Shown: in pieces, positions 1-10,206 of the stretch | Layout: every line of letters starts with the position of its first letter | How positions within the stretch are numbered: position 1 is the first letter of the stretch | Assembly: GCA_016719785.1 (NCBI GenBank) | Contig: JADJYJ010000007.1 | Coordinates: 186,001-250,000, forward strand | DNA length: 64,000 bases | Direction: 5' to 3' | Source of the DNA: Candidatus Amarolinea dominans | GTDB taxonomy: Bacteria; Chloroflexota; Anaerolineae; SSC4; Amarolineaceae | Position numbers and translations under genes: made by a program | The notes under the pieces: generated by a model | Seen by the model: the letters and a program-made list of their open reading frames with translations, nothing else | Databases searched by the model: none | What the model was told of the DNA's origin: nothing

Positions 1-1450
1 GGAGCTGAGTCAGGAAGAGCGTCAGCGCCGGATCTTTGGCGGCTGCTATCCTACTGCGCAGGTGCGCCAGCGTGGGCGGGTCCGCGCTGGTCAAGGTGGC
101 GGCATGTTGCAGCAGGAGGCTGGCGTAATCTTCCTGCTCCAGCAGGCGCAGCAGCGCCTGGCTGTATTGACGCCGAATGATGACGGCCATCACGACGAAG
201 GCGAGGGCCAGCGCGCCCATGGCGGCCGACAAGACCCAATCGGCCGCGCCTGAGCCGCGCAGGAGCGGCGTGAGGAGCAGGATCGCGCCGCCCAGTATGG
301 CGCCGACAGGGACGATCAGCCCGCTGATGAAGGCGCGCGCCCGTCCTTTGACCCGCAGCGGCACGGCGTTGTAGAGCAGATTCTCCGTGGAATTGCGGAA
401 CGCGGTGCGAAAGGTGGTGCGATTGAAGTAACCGAGGGCGGCTGACGCCAGTCGCGGGAAAAAGATCAGGCTGCCGCTGATCAGCATGGTGCCGGCGGGG
501 AAGATCAGGTTGGCGTTGCCCAGCCCAAACCAACCAATGAGTCGGCCTACGAGAAATAACTGGATGGGCAGGGCGATCAGGTTGGTGATGCCGCTGACCA
601 CCCCGATAAAATCGGCCATGGCCGTGGTTGTTTTGAGTTCGCCCAGGAGAATGCTGCTGGTGCGATAGTTGATGAGCGCCAACAATACGGTGAAAATCAG
701 GGTGGATACCGCCATCCAGCGCAGGAAAACCGATTGGCGCACATACGCGCTGCCTTCACGTAGATTCTCGCGTGCTGATGGGCGGGCCAGTGTCCGTGGG
801 GCAGAGCCGAGGCTTGCCGTGATAGTGATGGCGGTCGGCGCGGTCTTTTCGTGCAGCAGGCGCGGCATCAACCAGACCAGCAGCGCCATGACGACCAGGG
901 CGCCCATCCACAGCCCGATGATGCCGACTGGCGCCAGATGCTGATTGAGCAGCGGGATGGTGAGGCCCGCGACGATGCCGGCCAGGCGCGCCGAAGTTCC
1001 CAGGACAGGGACGACGCGCCTGGCCGCGCGGGTATCATAGAAACTGCTCACATAGGTGGCCCAATGTACGTTGTAGATGTCGAGCAAGGGCACATTGAGA
1101 ATCAGGTAGAAGAGGGGGAAGGCGATGAAGACAGCGCCGGCGGCCAACAGCGCCAGTCCGATCACGATGCCGATGACACTCACGGCCAGGAGGGCCACGA
1201 GGATGCGGTCATTGCTGACGCGATCGGCAAAGGCCGAGTAGATGAAGATCGCCAGGATGGAAAAGATCGCGTTGGCGATGAACGCCCAGGGCAGGTATTG
1301 CACGCCGATTTGGCGCAGGAAATCAGCCTCGACGATGGTCTCACCCCAGTTGATGCCGGTCAAAACGACAAACGACATCAAATAGAGGATGAGCAGCCGC
1401 GGCCATTCATGCGTTCGGATATTGAGCAGTCTGCCCAGGACAAGAATCAC
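1..1450 (-). CDS. Polytopic membrane protein, MFS / ADP-ATP translocase-like (3' end outside the window)
   Basis: This is an open frame on the minus strand that runs off the left edge, with at least 483 residues visible. I chose the GTG at 1450 because an in-frame TAG lies just upstream and an AGGA sits about 10 nt before it. The protein has about ten long hydrophobic segments (for example LLILYLMSFVVLTG and the stretch around IGIVIGLALLAAGAVF). After residue ~440 it changes to a soluble helical tail (LLRLLEQEDYASLLL). This layout, a 12-TM-like carrier followed by a helical HEAT-like tail, fits the MFS-related ATP:ADP antiporter-like proteins of non-parasitic bacteria, whose substrate is mostly unknown. 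It lies downstream of the MinD-like gene but is separated from it by a terminator and a tandem repeat, so it is probably a separate unit. The family call is moderate and the substrate is unknown. Confidence 0.6.
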   Translation of the reverse strand, partial: MILVLGRLLNIRTHEWPRLLILYLMSFVVLTGINWGETIVEADFLRQIGVQYLPWAFIANAIFSILAIFIYSAFADRVSNDRILVALLAVSVIGIVIGLALLAAGAVFIAFPLFYLILNVPLLDIYNVHWATYVSSFYDTRAARRVVPVLGTSARLAGIVAGLTIPLLNQHLAPVGIIGLWMGALVVMALLVWLMPRLLHEKTAPTAITITASLGSAPRTLARPSARENLREGSAYVRQSVFLRWMAVSTLIFTVLLALINYRTSSILLGELKTTTAMADFIGVVSGITNLIALPIQLFLVGRLIGWFGLGNANLIFPAGTMLISGSLIFFPRLASAALGYFNRTTFRTAFRNSTENLLYNAVPLRVKGRARAFISGLIVPVGAILGGAILLLTPLLRGSGAADWVLSAAMGALALAFVVMAVIIRRQYSQALLRLLEQEDYASLLLQHAATLTSADPPTLAHLRSRIAAAKDPALTLFLTQL

Positions 1451-1482
1451 GGCAAGAAAATCCTAAGCTCAGCATTGCATGA

Positions 1483-1601
1483 GATCGGAGATCGGAGATC
1501 AGAGATCGGAGATCAGAGATCAGAGATCGGAGATCAGGGATCAGGGATCAGAGATCGGAGATCAGGGATCAGAGATCGGAGATCGGAGATCAGAGATCAG
1601 G
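1483..1601. repeat. Tandem 7-bp repeat, GATCRGR, 17 copies
   Basis: Seventeen perfectly phased heptamers of the form GATC-A/G-G-A/G fill 119 bp. Only positions 5 and 7 vary. Every unit carries a GATC site. The array starts about 32 bp upstream of the GTG of the membrane protein gene and ends just before the terminator of the MinD-like gene. Confidence 0.9.
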
Positions 1602-1610
1602 GATTTTGGG

Positions 1611-1670
1611 GATAAAAAACGCTGGCCAGGTTCCCCGCACGGTGCAGATTGGCTAGCCAGCGTTTAGGAT
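1611..1670 (-). terminator. Probable rho-independent terminator of the MinD-like gene
   Basis: A 10-bp stem (1617-1626 pairing with 1656-1665) with a 29-nt loop is followed on the minus strand by a run of T residues. It lies 28 nt after the stop codon at 1698. The long loop makes it a less typical terminator. Confidence 0.55.
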
Positions 1671-1697
1671 TTGCAGGACAACAGGTCGCGCAACCGG

Positions 1698-2447
1698 TCA
1701 GACGTTCAACATGCCCGCAATTTGCTGATAGAGGGCCGTCATGGGATGGTTGGGGTAGCGGATGACGAAGATTCCTTCGCTGGCGAGCGTCATCATCTCA
1801 TCCGAATGGGGGAGCACGGCGGCCACCGGGCAGTTGAAGGTGCGTTCGACGCGCGCTTTGACATCGTTTGGATTCCAGATGGGCGGCGCCTTATTGACGA
1901 CGAGCAACATGTGCGGCACATCGAGCTTCTTTGCCACTTCGACCGTGACTGCGGTGCCCTGGTAGTCTTGCGAGTCAGGGCGCATGATGAGCACCAACGC
2001 ATCGGAGATGGCGATCGAGAGCAGCGTTTCTTCGTTCAGGCCAGGATGGGTATCAATCATCAGAACGTCCAGCTTCAACTCTTCGATCAAGCGCTGGTAG
2101 CCATCGTTGAGCAAACCGACATCATAACCCTCACGCAGCACGCGGGCAATATCACTGGCTTTCATGCTGGATGGGATCAGGAAGATCTGCCCTGAGATTT
2201 TTCTTCCTAAGCGGGGGCTGACGTCAATGGCCGCATCTTCGATGTTGCATTTGCCCCATAAGTAGTCATTGAGCGAATGCACAACGTCCCCTTCCTGGAG
2301 ACCAAACAAAACATGGATGCCGGGGGAGTGAATGTCGGTATCAACGACGCCCACACGCTTACCGCTCATCGCCAGCACTGTGCTCAGATTGGCCGTTGTG
2401 TTCGATTTGCCAGTGCCACCTCGAAACGAGTGAACAGAGATAATCAT
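1698..2447 (-). CDS. MinD/ParA-type P-loop ATPase
   Basis: This 249-residue protein opens with a deviant Walker A motif, FRGGTGKSN, followed by VVDTDIHSPG, the switch I Asp region of SIMIBI ATPases. A Walker B-like DVLMIDTHPGLNEETL follows. This is the MinD/ParA/Mrp fold, usually an ATP-driven dimer that positions or activates a partner. There is no ParB, no parS and no MinC in view, so it is not a chromosome partitioning pair. It is the last gene of a run that includes a PP2C phosphatase, a HATPase anti-sigma kinase and STAS proteins, and MinD-like ATPases of this type are known beside such partner-switching genes. A role as the output or localiser of that switch is inference. The gap to the upstream phosphatase gene is 376 nt and contains two palindromic repeats. 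Confidence 0.75.
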   Translation of the reverse strand: MIISVHSFRGGTGKSNTTANLSTVLAMSGKRVGVVDTDIHSPGIHVLFGLQEGDVVHSLNDYLWGKCNIEDAAIDVSPRLGRKISGQIFLIPSSMKASDIARVLREGYDVGLLNDGYQRLIEELKLDVLMIDTHPGLNEETLLSIAISDALVLIMRPDSQDYQGTAVTVEVAKKLDVPHMLLVVNKAPPIWNPNDVKARVERTFNCPVAAVLPHSDEMMTLASEGIFVIRYPNHPMTALYQQIAGMLNV

Positions 2448-2500
2448 AACTACCCACCTTCTCAGTTCGGATTTTATTGTCTTCTTACAGCACTACGTAA

Positions 2501-2565
2501 GCCCTCACCCCCCCGACCCCCTCTCCCGTCGTGGAAAAGCACACGACGGGAGAGGGGGTGAGGGC
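2501..2565. repeat. GC-rich palindromic repeat, CCCTCACCCC family
   Basis: The left arm (2501-2533) pairs with the right arm (2542-2565) over 24 bp, apart from a 9-nt bulge in the left arm. The same core (CCCTCACCCC, then CCCTCTCCCG and its complement) recurs inside hsdM at 52905-52945 and 53643-53681, so this is a dispersed element rather than a local terminator. With the next repeat it occupies the 376-nt gap 2448-2823. Confidence 0.8.
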
Positions 2566-2674
2566 CTGAACGGTTACTGGTATTATTCATGCTGCAAGTG
2601 CTGTCCATTGTAGCATACCCCCACTGATCGTCAATACGGGTTGCTCAGACAGGGACAGAGTATCTTCTCAATTC

Positions 2675-2728
2675 GTAGGGGCGCACCCTTGCGGTCGCCC
2701 ACGCGGGCAGGCGCAAGGCCATACCCCT
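2675..2728. repeat. Dispersed repeat, GCAGGCGCAAGGCC family, copy 1
   Basis: This 54-bp GC-rich element contains CCTTGCGGTCGCCC and GGGCAGGCGCAAGGCC. The same sequence appears inverted at 5062-5107 and as a right-half copy at 62340-62367. I see no coding potential in it. The rest of the 2566-2823 stretch shows nothing recognisable. Confidence 0.8.
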
Positions 2729-2823
2729 CCCCCGGATTATTGAAGGGATACGGGACAGACGACATGGGGGTCACACAGTACACATTGCGCCAGGGGGCGT
2801 TGCCTGTGTGGGATTCCTGCTCA

Positions 2824-4092
2824 TCAACCGACGGCGCTGCTCTCGGCCGGCAGCATGCGGCGCACGATCACGATGGTGATGTCATCGAATTGGACGGCGT
2901 CAGCGATGTGATTGCGCACCGTGCTATCAATGCGCTCGAGCAGGCCGGCCGCGGAGGTGGCCGGCGTGGCTAACAGCTCGCGCAGGCGCTTGTCGGTGTA
3001 CTGCCCTCCGGCCGGATTACGCGCGTCGGGAACGCCATCGGTGTACATGACCAGGGTGTCGCCGGGTTCAAGCTGCGCATCCCCAGTCCTAAAATCGGTC
3101 TGCGCCATCATACCGACCGCCATTCCGGTCGGCTTGAGCACCGCTTTGAGGGCGCCATCCGCGCCCATGATATACGGCGGATTGTGGCCGCCATTGATGT
3201 AAACCAGCCCGCCGGTCATTGGATCGAGCACGCCGAAAAACATGGTCGCAAACATGTTCAGATCGGAGTGGTTTTCCATGATGTAGTTGTTGGTCAGGAG
3301 CACGGCGTTCTTGAGCGCGGTGGCGCCAATGGCGGGCAGGCCACGCCGTCCTGGGCGTGCGCTGATCTGGGCCGGGCCGTCGCCCAAGAGAGATTCCACC
3401 AGGTTCAGGCTGTAGTTTTGCTGCGCAAAGGCGCGCGTCAGGCTGCGGCTGAGCGCCATGAACAGCGCCGCGCCCACGCCCTTGTCGCAGACATCGGCGA
3501 TGACAATGCCCACGCGGCGCCCTTGCGTCAGCGTAAAGATGTCATACCAGTCACCGGCCACTTCGCGCGCGGGATGCAGGCAGGCCGCCAGTTGCCAGCC
3601 CTTGGGCTGCGGCACTTCCTTGGGCAAGAAATCGCTCTGGAAACGCCGGGCAATCGCCACATCGTTGAGCACCTTCTCGCGCTTGAGGCGCTCGCGATCC
3701 TCCATCCGATGCTGGCGCACCTCCAGGTAATCGGTGATCTGCACCTTGAGCAGGGAGGGCGAGAACGGTTCGGGCAGGTAATCGTCCGCGCCCAGGGCCA
3801 GGCAGGCCTCCACGCCCTCGGTGGTTTGTCCGGACGTCAGCATGAGCACGATGATGCTGCTCAGGTCGTCGTCCACCTTGAGATGTTTGATGACATACTC
3901 GCTGGTCATGTCCGGCAGGTTGATCTGCAGGAGCATTAGCTCTGGCTTTTCTGCTTTGGCTAATTCCAGCCCATGCTGCCCCGATTCGGCCAGTAGCGCG
4001 CCATAGCCAAGCATATCCAGGCGCCGCGCCAGCGTGGCGCGGCGGAGCGGGCTATCATCAATGACTAACACTCGTGCAGATTGAATTGGCAC
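2824..4092 (-). CDS. PP2C-type (SpoIIE/RsbU-like) phosphatase with a degenerate receiver domain
   Basis: The 422-residue protein has an N-terminal receiver fold (about 5-125), a coiled linker (about 126-165) and a SpoIIE-type PP2C phosphatase domain (about 180-410). Phosphatase metal motifs are visible as REVAGDWYDIF, VIADVCDKGVGAALFM and TDGVPDARN. Such enzymes dephosphorylate a STAS anti-anti-sigma factor, as RsbU or SpoIIE does. The receiver keeps the acidic pair D12-D13, but the phospho-acceptor Asp is replaced by Gln56 (LLQINLPDM) and the conserved Lys by Glu108 (LPEPF). Classical phosphorylation is therefore unlikely and another input is needed. Start is GTG with GGAGA about 10 nt upstream. 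It follows the HATPase gene by 38 nt, which fits co-transcription. Confidence 0.85.
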   Translation of the reverse strand: MPIQSARVLVIDDSPLRRATLARRLDMLGYGALLAESGQHGLELAKAEKPELMLLQINLPDMTSEYVIKHLKVDDDLSSIIVLMLTSGQTTEGVEACLALGADDYLPEPFSPSLLKVQITDYLEVRQHRMEDRERLKREKVLNDVAIARRFQSDFLPKEVPQPKGWQLAACLHPAREVAGDWYDIFTLTQGRRVGIVIADVCDKGVGAALFMALSRSLTRAFAQQNYSLNLVESLLGDGPAQISARPGRRGLPAIGATALKNAVLLTNNYIMENHSDLNMFATMFFGVLDPMTGGLVYINGGHNPPYIMGADGALKAVLKPTGMAVGMMAQTDFRTGDAQLEPGDTLVMYTDGVPDARNPAGGQYTDKRLRELLATPATSAAGLLERIDSTVRNHIADAVQFDDITIVIVRRMLPAESSAVG

Positions 4093-4130
4093 GCGCCGGC
4101 GTCTCCTTTTATCATCTCTTTTGCCATCAG

Positions 4131-4580
4131 TTATGGCACAGGCGCCGTCGTGACCGGCGGCGTCGGATCGGAACGTTTGACCACGAAAATGTTGCGGTTG
4201 CGATTATCAATGCGCTCATAGAGAAATTGGTCGGTGCCCTGGATGGCCAGGTAGACGCCGAGACCGCCGATGCCGCGGTATTCCAACGGTGCATCCAGGT
4301 TGTCTGGCGTTGGGTGCAACAACGGATCGAAGGGCACCGCCGTATCTTCCAGGATGATGGTGAGCGACTCGTCATTCACATGGGCGCTGACTTCGATGTC
4401 GCCTGAGATTTGGGAGCCATCATAGCCGTAGTTGATGATATTCGTCGCAATTTCGTCTACACCCAGGCGCAACCGGTAGCCAACACGTTTGTCCAGGCTG
4501 GCCAGCACGCATGCTTCGGTCACATAATCTCGAATCAGCTTCAGGGAAGCGAGGGTACCCGGTACCTTCAAAGGCTGCAT
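4131..4580 (-). CDS. HATPase_c anti-sigma regulatory factor (RsbW/SpoIIAB-like Ser/Thr kinase)
   Basis: The 149-residue protein is a single GHKL ATPase domain. The N-box is seen as GVDEIATNIINYGYDG (about 59-74), followed by LEDTAVPFDP and GIGGLGVYLA, which match the ATP-lid and glycine motifs of the RsbW/BtrW class. In this family the protein binds and inhibits a sigma factor and phosphorylates a STAS antagonist on Ser. Here it sits between a STAS gene and a PP2C gene, the standard three parts of a partner switch. No sigma factor gene is nearby, so the target is either encoded elsewhere or is not a sigma factor. A 14-bp hairpin lies between this gene and the upstream STAS gene. Confidence 0.85.
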   Translation of the reverse strand: MQPLKVPGTLASLKLIRDYVTEACVLASLDKRVGYRLRLGVDEIATNIINYGYDGSQISGDIEVSAHVNDESLTIILEDTAVPFDPLLHPTPDNLDAPLEYRGIGGLGVYLAIQGTDQFLYERIDNRNRNIFVVKRSDPTPPVTTAPVP

Positions 4581-4604
4581 GGATCAACTCCTGCGCTCAA
4601 TGGG

Positions 4605-4636
4605 GCAAACCGGGTTTCTCTTGAAACCCGGTTTGC
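4605..4636. repeat. Perfect 14-bp hairpin between the STAS and HATPase genes
   Basis: Arms 4605-4618 and 4623-4636 are perfectly complementary around a 4-nt loop. No T-run follows on the minus strand, so it is more likely an RNA processing or stability hairpin, or a REP-like element, than a terminator. It could lower expression of the genes behind the STAS gene. Confidence 0.75.
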
Positions 4637-4645
4637 CGTAAACGA

Positions 4646-4984
4646 CTAGAAGGTCTCGATCACGACTGGATCGTAAGTGTCAATGATAATGCAGCTCTGA
4701 TCGAAACCAGTCATTTCGATGGTCTCCTGGACCGACTCCTGGGGCGCCACCAGGTAGAGATCAACGTGTGACCCCATCTTCTGGCGGGCAAACACCAGAA
4801 CCCGTAGGCCCGCGCTGGACATGTACGTCAAATCCTGCAAGAGCAGGACCAGGCGCCGCGGGTTCCAGGCGGCTGCTTCTTCGACCGCGGTTTTGAACTG
4901 ACCCGCCACGCCGCCATCAAGCTCACCCACCAGGGTGACCTGGGCAATACCGTTGTTCATGCTACTTGAAACTGTAAAAGCCAT
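4646..4984 (-). CDS. STAS-domain anti-anti-sigma factor (first of two)
   Basis: This 112-residue protein is one STAS domain. The signature LTYMSSAGLRVLVFARQ is present, and Ser57 is at the position phosphorylated by RsbW-type kinases in SpoIIAA/RsbV. The next gene downstream encodes such a kinase and the one after that a PP2C phosphatase, so this is probably their shared substrate. A second STAS gene lies at 7248-7580, on the far side of the glycogen debranching gene. Which of the two STAS proteins the kinase uses cannot be told from sequence. Confidence 0.88.
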   Translation of the reverse strand: MAFTVSSSMNNGIAQVTLVGELDGGVAGQFKTAVEEAAAWNPRRLVLLLQDLTYMSSAGLRVLVFARQKMGSHVDLYLVAPQESVQETIEMTGFDQSCIIIDTYDPVVIETF

Positions 4985-5061
4985 TTTTCTTCTCCATTCC
5001 TGTCTCTTCGTTCATGAACTGCGATGGTTGATCGCAGTTCAACGCTTCTCAATAATCCGGG

Positions 5062-5107
5062 GTAGGCCTTGCGCCTGCCCGCGTGGGCGACCGCAAGGGC
5101 GCGCCCT
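5062..5107. repeat. Dispersed repeat, GCAGGCGCAAGGCC family, copy 2 (inverted)
   Basis: This is the reverse complement of the element at 2675-2728, placed just after the stop codon of the debranching enzyme gene. It occupies most of the gap 4985-5112. Confidence 0.8.
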
Positions 5108-5112
5108 GCATT

Positions 5113-7227
<2,115 letters not shown>

Positions 7228-7247
7228 AGATCACTCCTTGTAAACGG

Positions 7248-7580
7248 CTACGCCAGGGCAGCGACGCCTTCGGCCAATGTATCGAAATGGGCAAAGAAGT
7301 CGAGGAAGCCAGTCATTTCCATCGTGTCCTTGATTTCTTCCACCAGGCCCACCAACACAACGCGACCGCCATGACCTACCACGTTGCGGTAGGTGGCCAG
7401 CAGCATGCGCAAACCGGCGCTCGACATGTAGGGCACGTGGCTCATATCCAGCAGTAGGCGCGGGTTCGCTGCGGCCGCCGCCATGATCTGCGTCTGCACC
7501 TGGGGGGCCGTGTTGCCGTCCACTTCGCCGTTGATATCAATAATTTGGATAGACTGCTCGGTCTGAACGTTTATTTCCAT
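7248..7580 (-). CDS. STAS-domain anti-anti-sigma factor (second of two)
   Basis: This 110-residue single STAS domain has the signature VPYMSSAGLRMLLATYR; Ser54 is the expected phosphorylation site. It is a paralogue of the protein at 4646-4984, with the same SSAGLR core but a diverged C-terminal part. The gene is 20 nt upstream of the debranching enzyme, so translation may be linked. Its placement next to two carbohydrate enzymes suggests that the partner switch and carbon storage are co-expressed; that link is inference. Confidence 0.88.
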   Translation of the reverse strand: MEINVQTEQSIQIIDINGEVDGNTAPQVQTQIMAAAAANPRLLLDMSHVPYMSSAGLRMLLATYRNVVGHGGRVVLVGLVEEIKDTMEMTGFLDFFAHFDTLAEGVAALA

Positions 7581-7603
7581 GAAAGATTGTCCTTTTTGGG
7601 CCG

Positions 7604-7638
7604 GCCAGTAGCGCCATCCGCCGGATGGCGCTACTGGC
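7604..7638. repeat. Near-perfect 17-bp palindrome (REP-like, core ATCCGCCGGAT)
   Basis: Positions 7604-7620 pair with 7622-7638 across a single base, so in practice 16 bp with a 3-nt loop. It fills the gap between the AGE gene and the STAS gene. The core ATCCGCCGGAT also forms the inner stem of the element at 19247-19293. No T-run follows on the minus strand. Confidence 0.8.
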
Positions 7639-7647
7639 TCGTGCCAG

Positions 7648-9468
7648 TTACTTGGTTGGCTGCACCGTGACGCGCACGCGCAGGCGCTCCTTCGATTCTG
7701 GCAGCTTGACGGTCAGCCCCTGGGCATCGAAATTGCTGTAAGGCTCGTCATCAATCCACACTTCGCTGATGGTGATGCTGTTGGCGGGCAGGATGTCGGG
7801 CGAAACGCGCAGAATGTTGTCCTTGAACCCACCGGGCAGCGGCTTGAAGTACAGCGTCAGCGGCTGCTTGGTGATCAGCAGGTTGGTGTAGACCTGGGCC
7901 AGGTAGCACAGCTCGAAGGAGTGATACCCGCTCATCGAATGGCTGCCTTTGAGGCGCTCGGTGCCCATCAGGTAAGGCACACCGCTGGCCATCACATTGA
8001 AATAGACCGCGCCATCGTCGTGGTCAAGGAAGAAGGCGTTGTAGAAGGCCGATGATTCACGCGCAAGGCGCAGGTACTCCTCGTCGCCGAGCACACCGTG
8101 CAGAATCAGGTAGGCCAGGATGCCTTGCTCCTGCTGCCACCACGCCTTGCGATCATGGAAAGCAAAGTGGTGCAGGCTTTCGCCAGGTGCGGGGTTACGC
8201 TCCATCACGTCATACCAGCCGCCGCGCTGCTGATCGCCGCCGACGGAGGGCATGATGGCGCCAATTTTGCGGGCAAAGGCCTCGTACTCTGGCTTGGGCT
8301 GCGCGCCAAACATGCGCAGCAGATTCCAGGCGATCTTGAGATTGTGGCCCACCACGCCGCGGTTTTGCTGCCACATGTGCGTGGAATCGTGCGACCAGTC
8401 TTCGTGGAACTTCTCCTGCACAAAGGGGCTGTGCTCGTAGTCCTGGAAGTGAGCGGTGATGGTGTCGAAGGTGTATTCGAGCATCTTGCCATAGCGCTCT
8501 TCGCCCGTCGCCAGCCACAGATTGATCAGATAGGCCGGCGCATGATCGCCCACCGAATTCCAGTTCTTCTTTCCCCGGTTGGGACCGAGCGCCTCGCTGC
8601 GCGCGTCCAGCGTGATCGGATCAAGATGGGAGAAATAGCCGCCCTTCTCACGATCCAGGAAGAAGCGATCGAACAGGTCAACGGTCAGCTCCGCATCGCG
8701 CAAAATGCGCGGATCACCCGACACGCGGTAGGTCTGGATGGGGCCGGCCAGGGCGTAGATTTGCTCGTAGGCGGGGATGGCATCGAGGTCATCGCCGAAT
8801 TCAGAGGCAAACACCTTCTTCTCGCGGCGTCCCTCGACATCAATGCCGTGATACCAGTAGACGATGTTCTCATCGCGGTCGTAGAAGCGCATGTGGTCGC
8901 GCAGGTATTCAGTGCCGCGCTCGGCGCCCTCCAGGAAGCGATCATTACCGGTGAGCATGTACGCCGTGGCAAAACCGTAGACGAGGCGGGAGATGGTGTC
9001 CGTTTCCTGGCGATAGCGGTCAGACGCCTTCTCGCCGGTCAGGGTGATGTTCGTGCGGTAGTCCTTGTAGTCAACCGGTGCATCGCCAAACTGAGCGCGG
9101 GCGTAGAACTTGCCCAACTCCCCAATCTGCTGCACCCACCAGTCCTGGCGCTCGAAAACGAATTCGCCCGCCCGACGGCCGGGGAACACCAGAAACTGCG
9201 CCTCGAAGATGTAGCCATCGCCCTGCGGATAAAAGATGCCGTAGGTAAAAACATGACGCTCGGCCACCAGCATGTCGCGCATCTGCCCTGTGCAATCCTG
9301 GTAGGGATCGCCCAGGTTGCGGGTGAGTAAGGCGTAGGTGTTGCTTTTTAGCTTGATGTCATAGGTGACGCCGCCACTGGTGCGCACCGAGTAGGTGTCC
9401 AGTGACCGATCGTACTGGGTAACGTAGCCGGCAATAGTGTCCGAGAAGGTAAACTTCAACTTATCCAT
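7648..9468 (-). CDS. AGE-family sugar epimerase/isomerase (N-acylglucosamine 2-epimerase-like)
   Basis: The 606-residue protein carries an (alpha/alpha)6-barrel of the AGE superfamily over about 150-520. Expected motifs include VVGHNLKIAWNLLR and ESLHHFAFHDRKAWWQQEQG, which hold the His and the KxWWxQxE segment of this family. Known members are N-acylglucosamine 2-epimerase, cellobiose 2-epimerase and mannose isomerase. The sequence does not tell which substrate is used. At 606 residues it is about 200 longer than typical members: there is an N-terminal beta-rich extension (about 1-130) and a C-terminal tail (about 525-606, ISEVWIDDEPYSNF). It is upstream of the STAS and debranching genes, separated by a palindrome. 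Family call strong, reaction open. Confidence 0.8.
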   Translation of the reverse strand: MDKLKFTFSDTIAGYVTQYDRSLDTYSVRTSGGVTYDIKLKSNTYALLTRNLGDPYQDCTGQMRDMLVAERHVFTYGIFYPQGDGYIFEAQFLVFPGRRAGEFVFERQDWWVQQIGELGKFYARAQFGDAPVDYKDYRTNITLTGEKASDRYRQETDTISRLVYGFATAYMLTGNDRFLEGAERGTEYLRDHMRFYDRDENIVYWYHGIDVEGRREKKVFASEFGDDLDAIPAYEQIYALAGPIQTYRVSGDPRILRDAELTVDLFDRFFLDREKGGYFSHLDPITLDARSEALGPNRGKKNWNSVGDHAPAYLINLWLATGEERYGKMLEYTFDTITAHFQDYEHSPFVQEKFHEDWSHDSTHMWQQNRGVVGHNLKIAWNLLRMFGAQPKPEYEAFARKIGAIMPSVGGDQQRGGWYDVMERNPAPGESLHHFAFHDRKAWWQQEQGILAYLILHGVLGDEEYLRLARESSAFYNAFFLDHDDGAVYFNVMASGVPYLMGTERLKGSHSMSGYHSFELCYLAQVYTNLLITKQPLTLYFKPLPGGFKDNILRVSPDILPANSITISEVWIDDEPYSNFDAQGLTVKLPESKERLRVRVTVQPTK

Positions 9469-9509
9469 GTGTCACTCTCCTGTGCTTCAATTTGCTGCGC
9501 ATGGCGCTG

Positions 9510-10190
9510 CTATTCAGTATCAGCCAGTTGTTTGTGATGAAACTGATCCAACGGGCTGGGCACGATGTACAATAGGGGAACCAGAATGAACAACAATTTG
9601 GCTACGTTCAGGTTCAGAAACGAAACCAAGACAGCGATCACGTAGACCATGGGCGCCATCAGTTGGCGCCGGTTGACAAACGCAATCAAGTCGGCATCCA
9701 ACTCCGCTGGCACCAACCGCCGCTGCTTCGTGGCGTAACGCCAGGTCAGGTTGAGGGCCAGGCCAGCGCCGATCAGCATCAGGGCATAGAAGATCAGGGC
9801 CAGTTGATCGTCGGGGTAATGAATGATCAGGGCGGCCGCAAACGGCATGGAAGCCACAAACAGCAGAAAGAGAATGTTCATCCACAGGAGCCAGCGGTCG
9901 TGGCGCCTGATATGCAGGAACATATTGTGGTGCCCCACCCAGTAGATACCCAGGACAGCGAAACTGATGACATGCGCCAGGAGTTTCGGCAATATCACTG
10001 GCAAGGCCGTGATCAGGCCGCCGGTAATGTCGTCTGGCACTTTTACTTCGAGCACGAGCAGCGTGATGGCGATCGAGAAGACGCCATCGCTGAAAGATCC
10101 AATGCGCTCATTTCCGGGCGCACTGTGATGTCCCTTCGCGTGTTTGCGCTTCACGTCGTGCTCTGCGTGACTCATCTGTGGTTCTGTCAT
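9510..10190 (-). CDS. TMEM175-family (DUF1211) membrane protein, probable potassium channel
   Basis: The 226-residue protein starts with a His/Lys-rich soluble segment and then shows the family signature FSDGVFSIAITLLVLEVKVP in the first membrane helix. About six hydrophobic segments follow. Bacterial TMEM175 proteins are tetrameric K+ channels in which the FSD motif lines helix 1. A single repeat is present, as is usual in bacteria. It lies 16 nt upstream of no regulator of its own; the flanking VOC and AGE genes are in the same direction and close by (17 and 41 nt), so it probably belongs to the same transcript. Confidence 0.85.
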   Translation of the reverse strand: MTEPQMSHAEHDVKRKHAKGHHSAPGNERIGSFSDGVFSIAITLLVLEVKVPDDITGGLITALPVILPKLLAHVISFAVLGIYWVGHHNMFLHIRRHDRWLLWMNILFLLFVASMPFAAALIIHYPDDQLALIFYALMLIGAGLALNLTWRYATKQRRLVPAELDADLIAFVNRRQLMAPMVYVIAVLVSFLNLNVAKLLFILVPLLYIVPSPLDQFHHKQLADTE

Positions 10191-10206
10191 CGTTTTCTAC
10201 CAACTT

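Noticed and set aside
1483..1601. CRISPR array
   Set aside because: The 7-bp units are contiguous with no spacers and no cas genes.
851..1667. Plus-strand frame with repeated Glu-Ile-Gly-Asp-type peptides over the heptamer array
   Set aside because: It is only the translation of the 7-bp DNA repeat and of the strand opposite the membrane protein gene; there is no ribosome site or family similarity.
1698..2447. Chromosome partitioning ParA
   Set aside because: No ParB gene or parS-like repeats; the context is a partner-switching set.
8098..9330. 410-codon plus-strand frame opposite the AGE-family gene
   Set aside because: No known motif; it mirrors codon positions of the real minus-strand gene.
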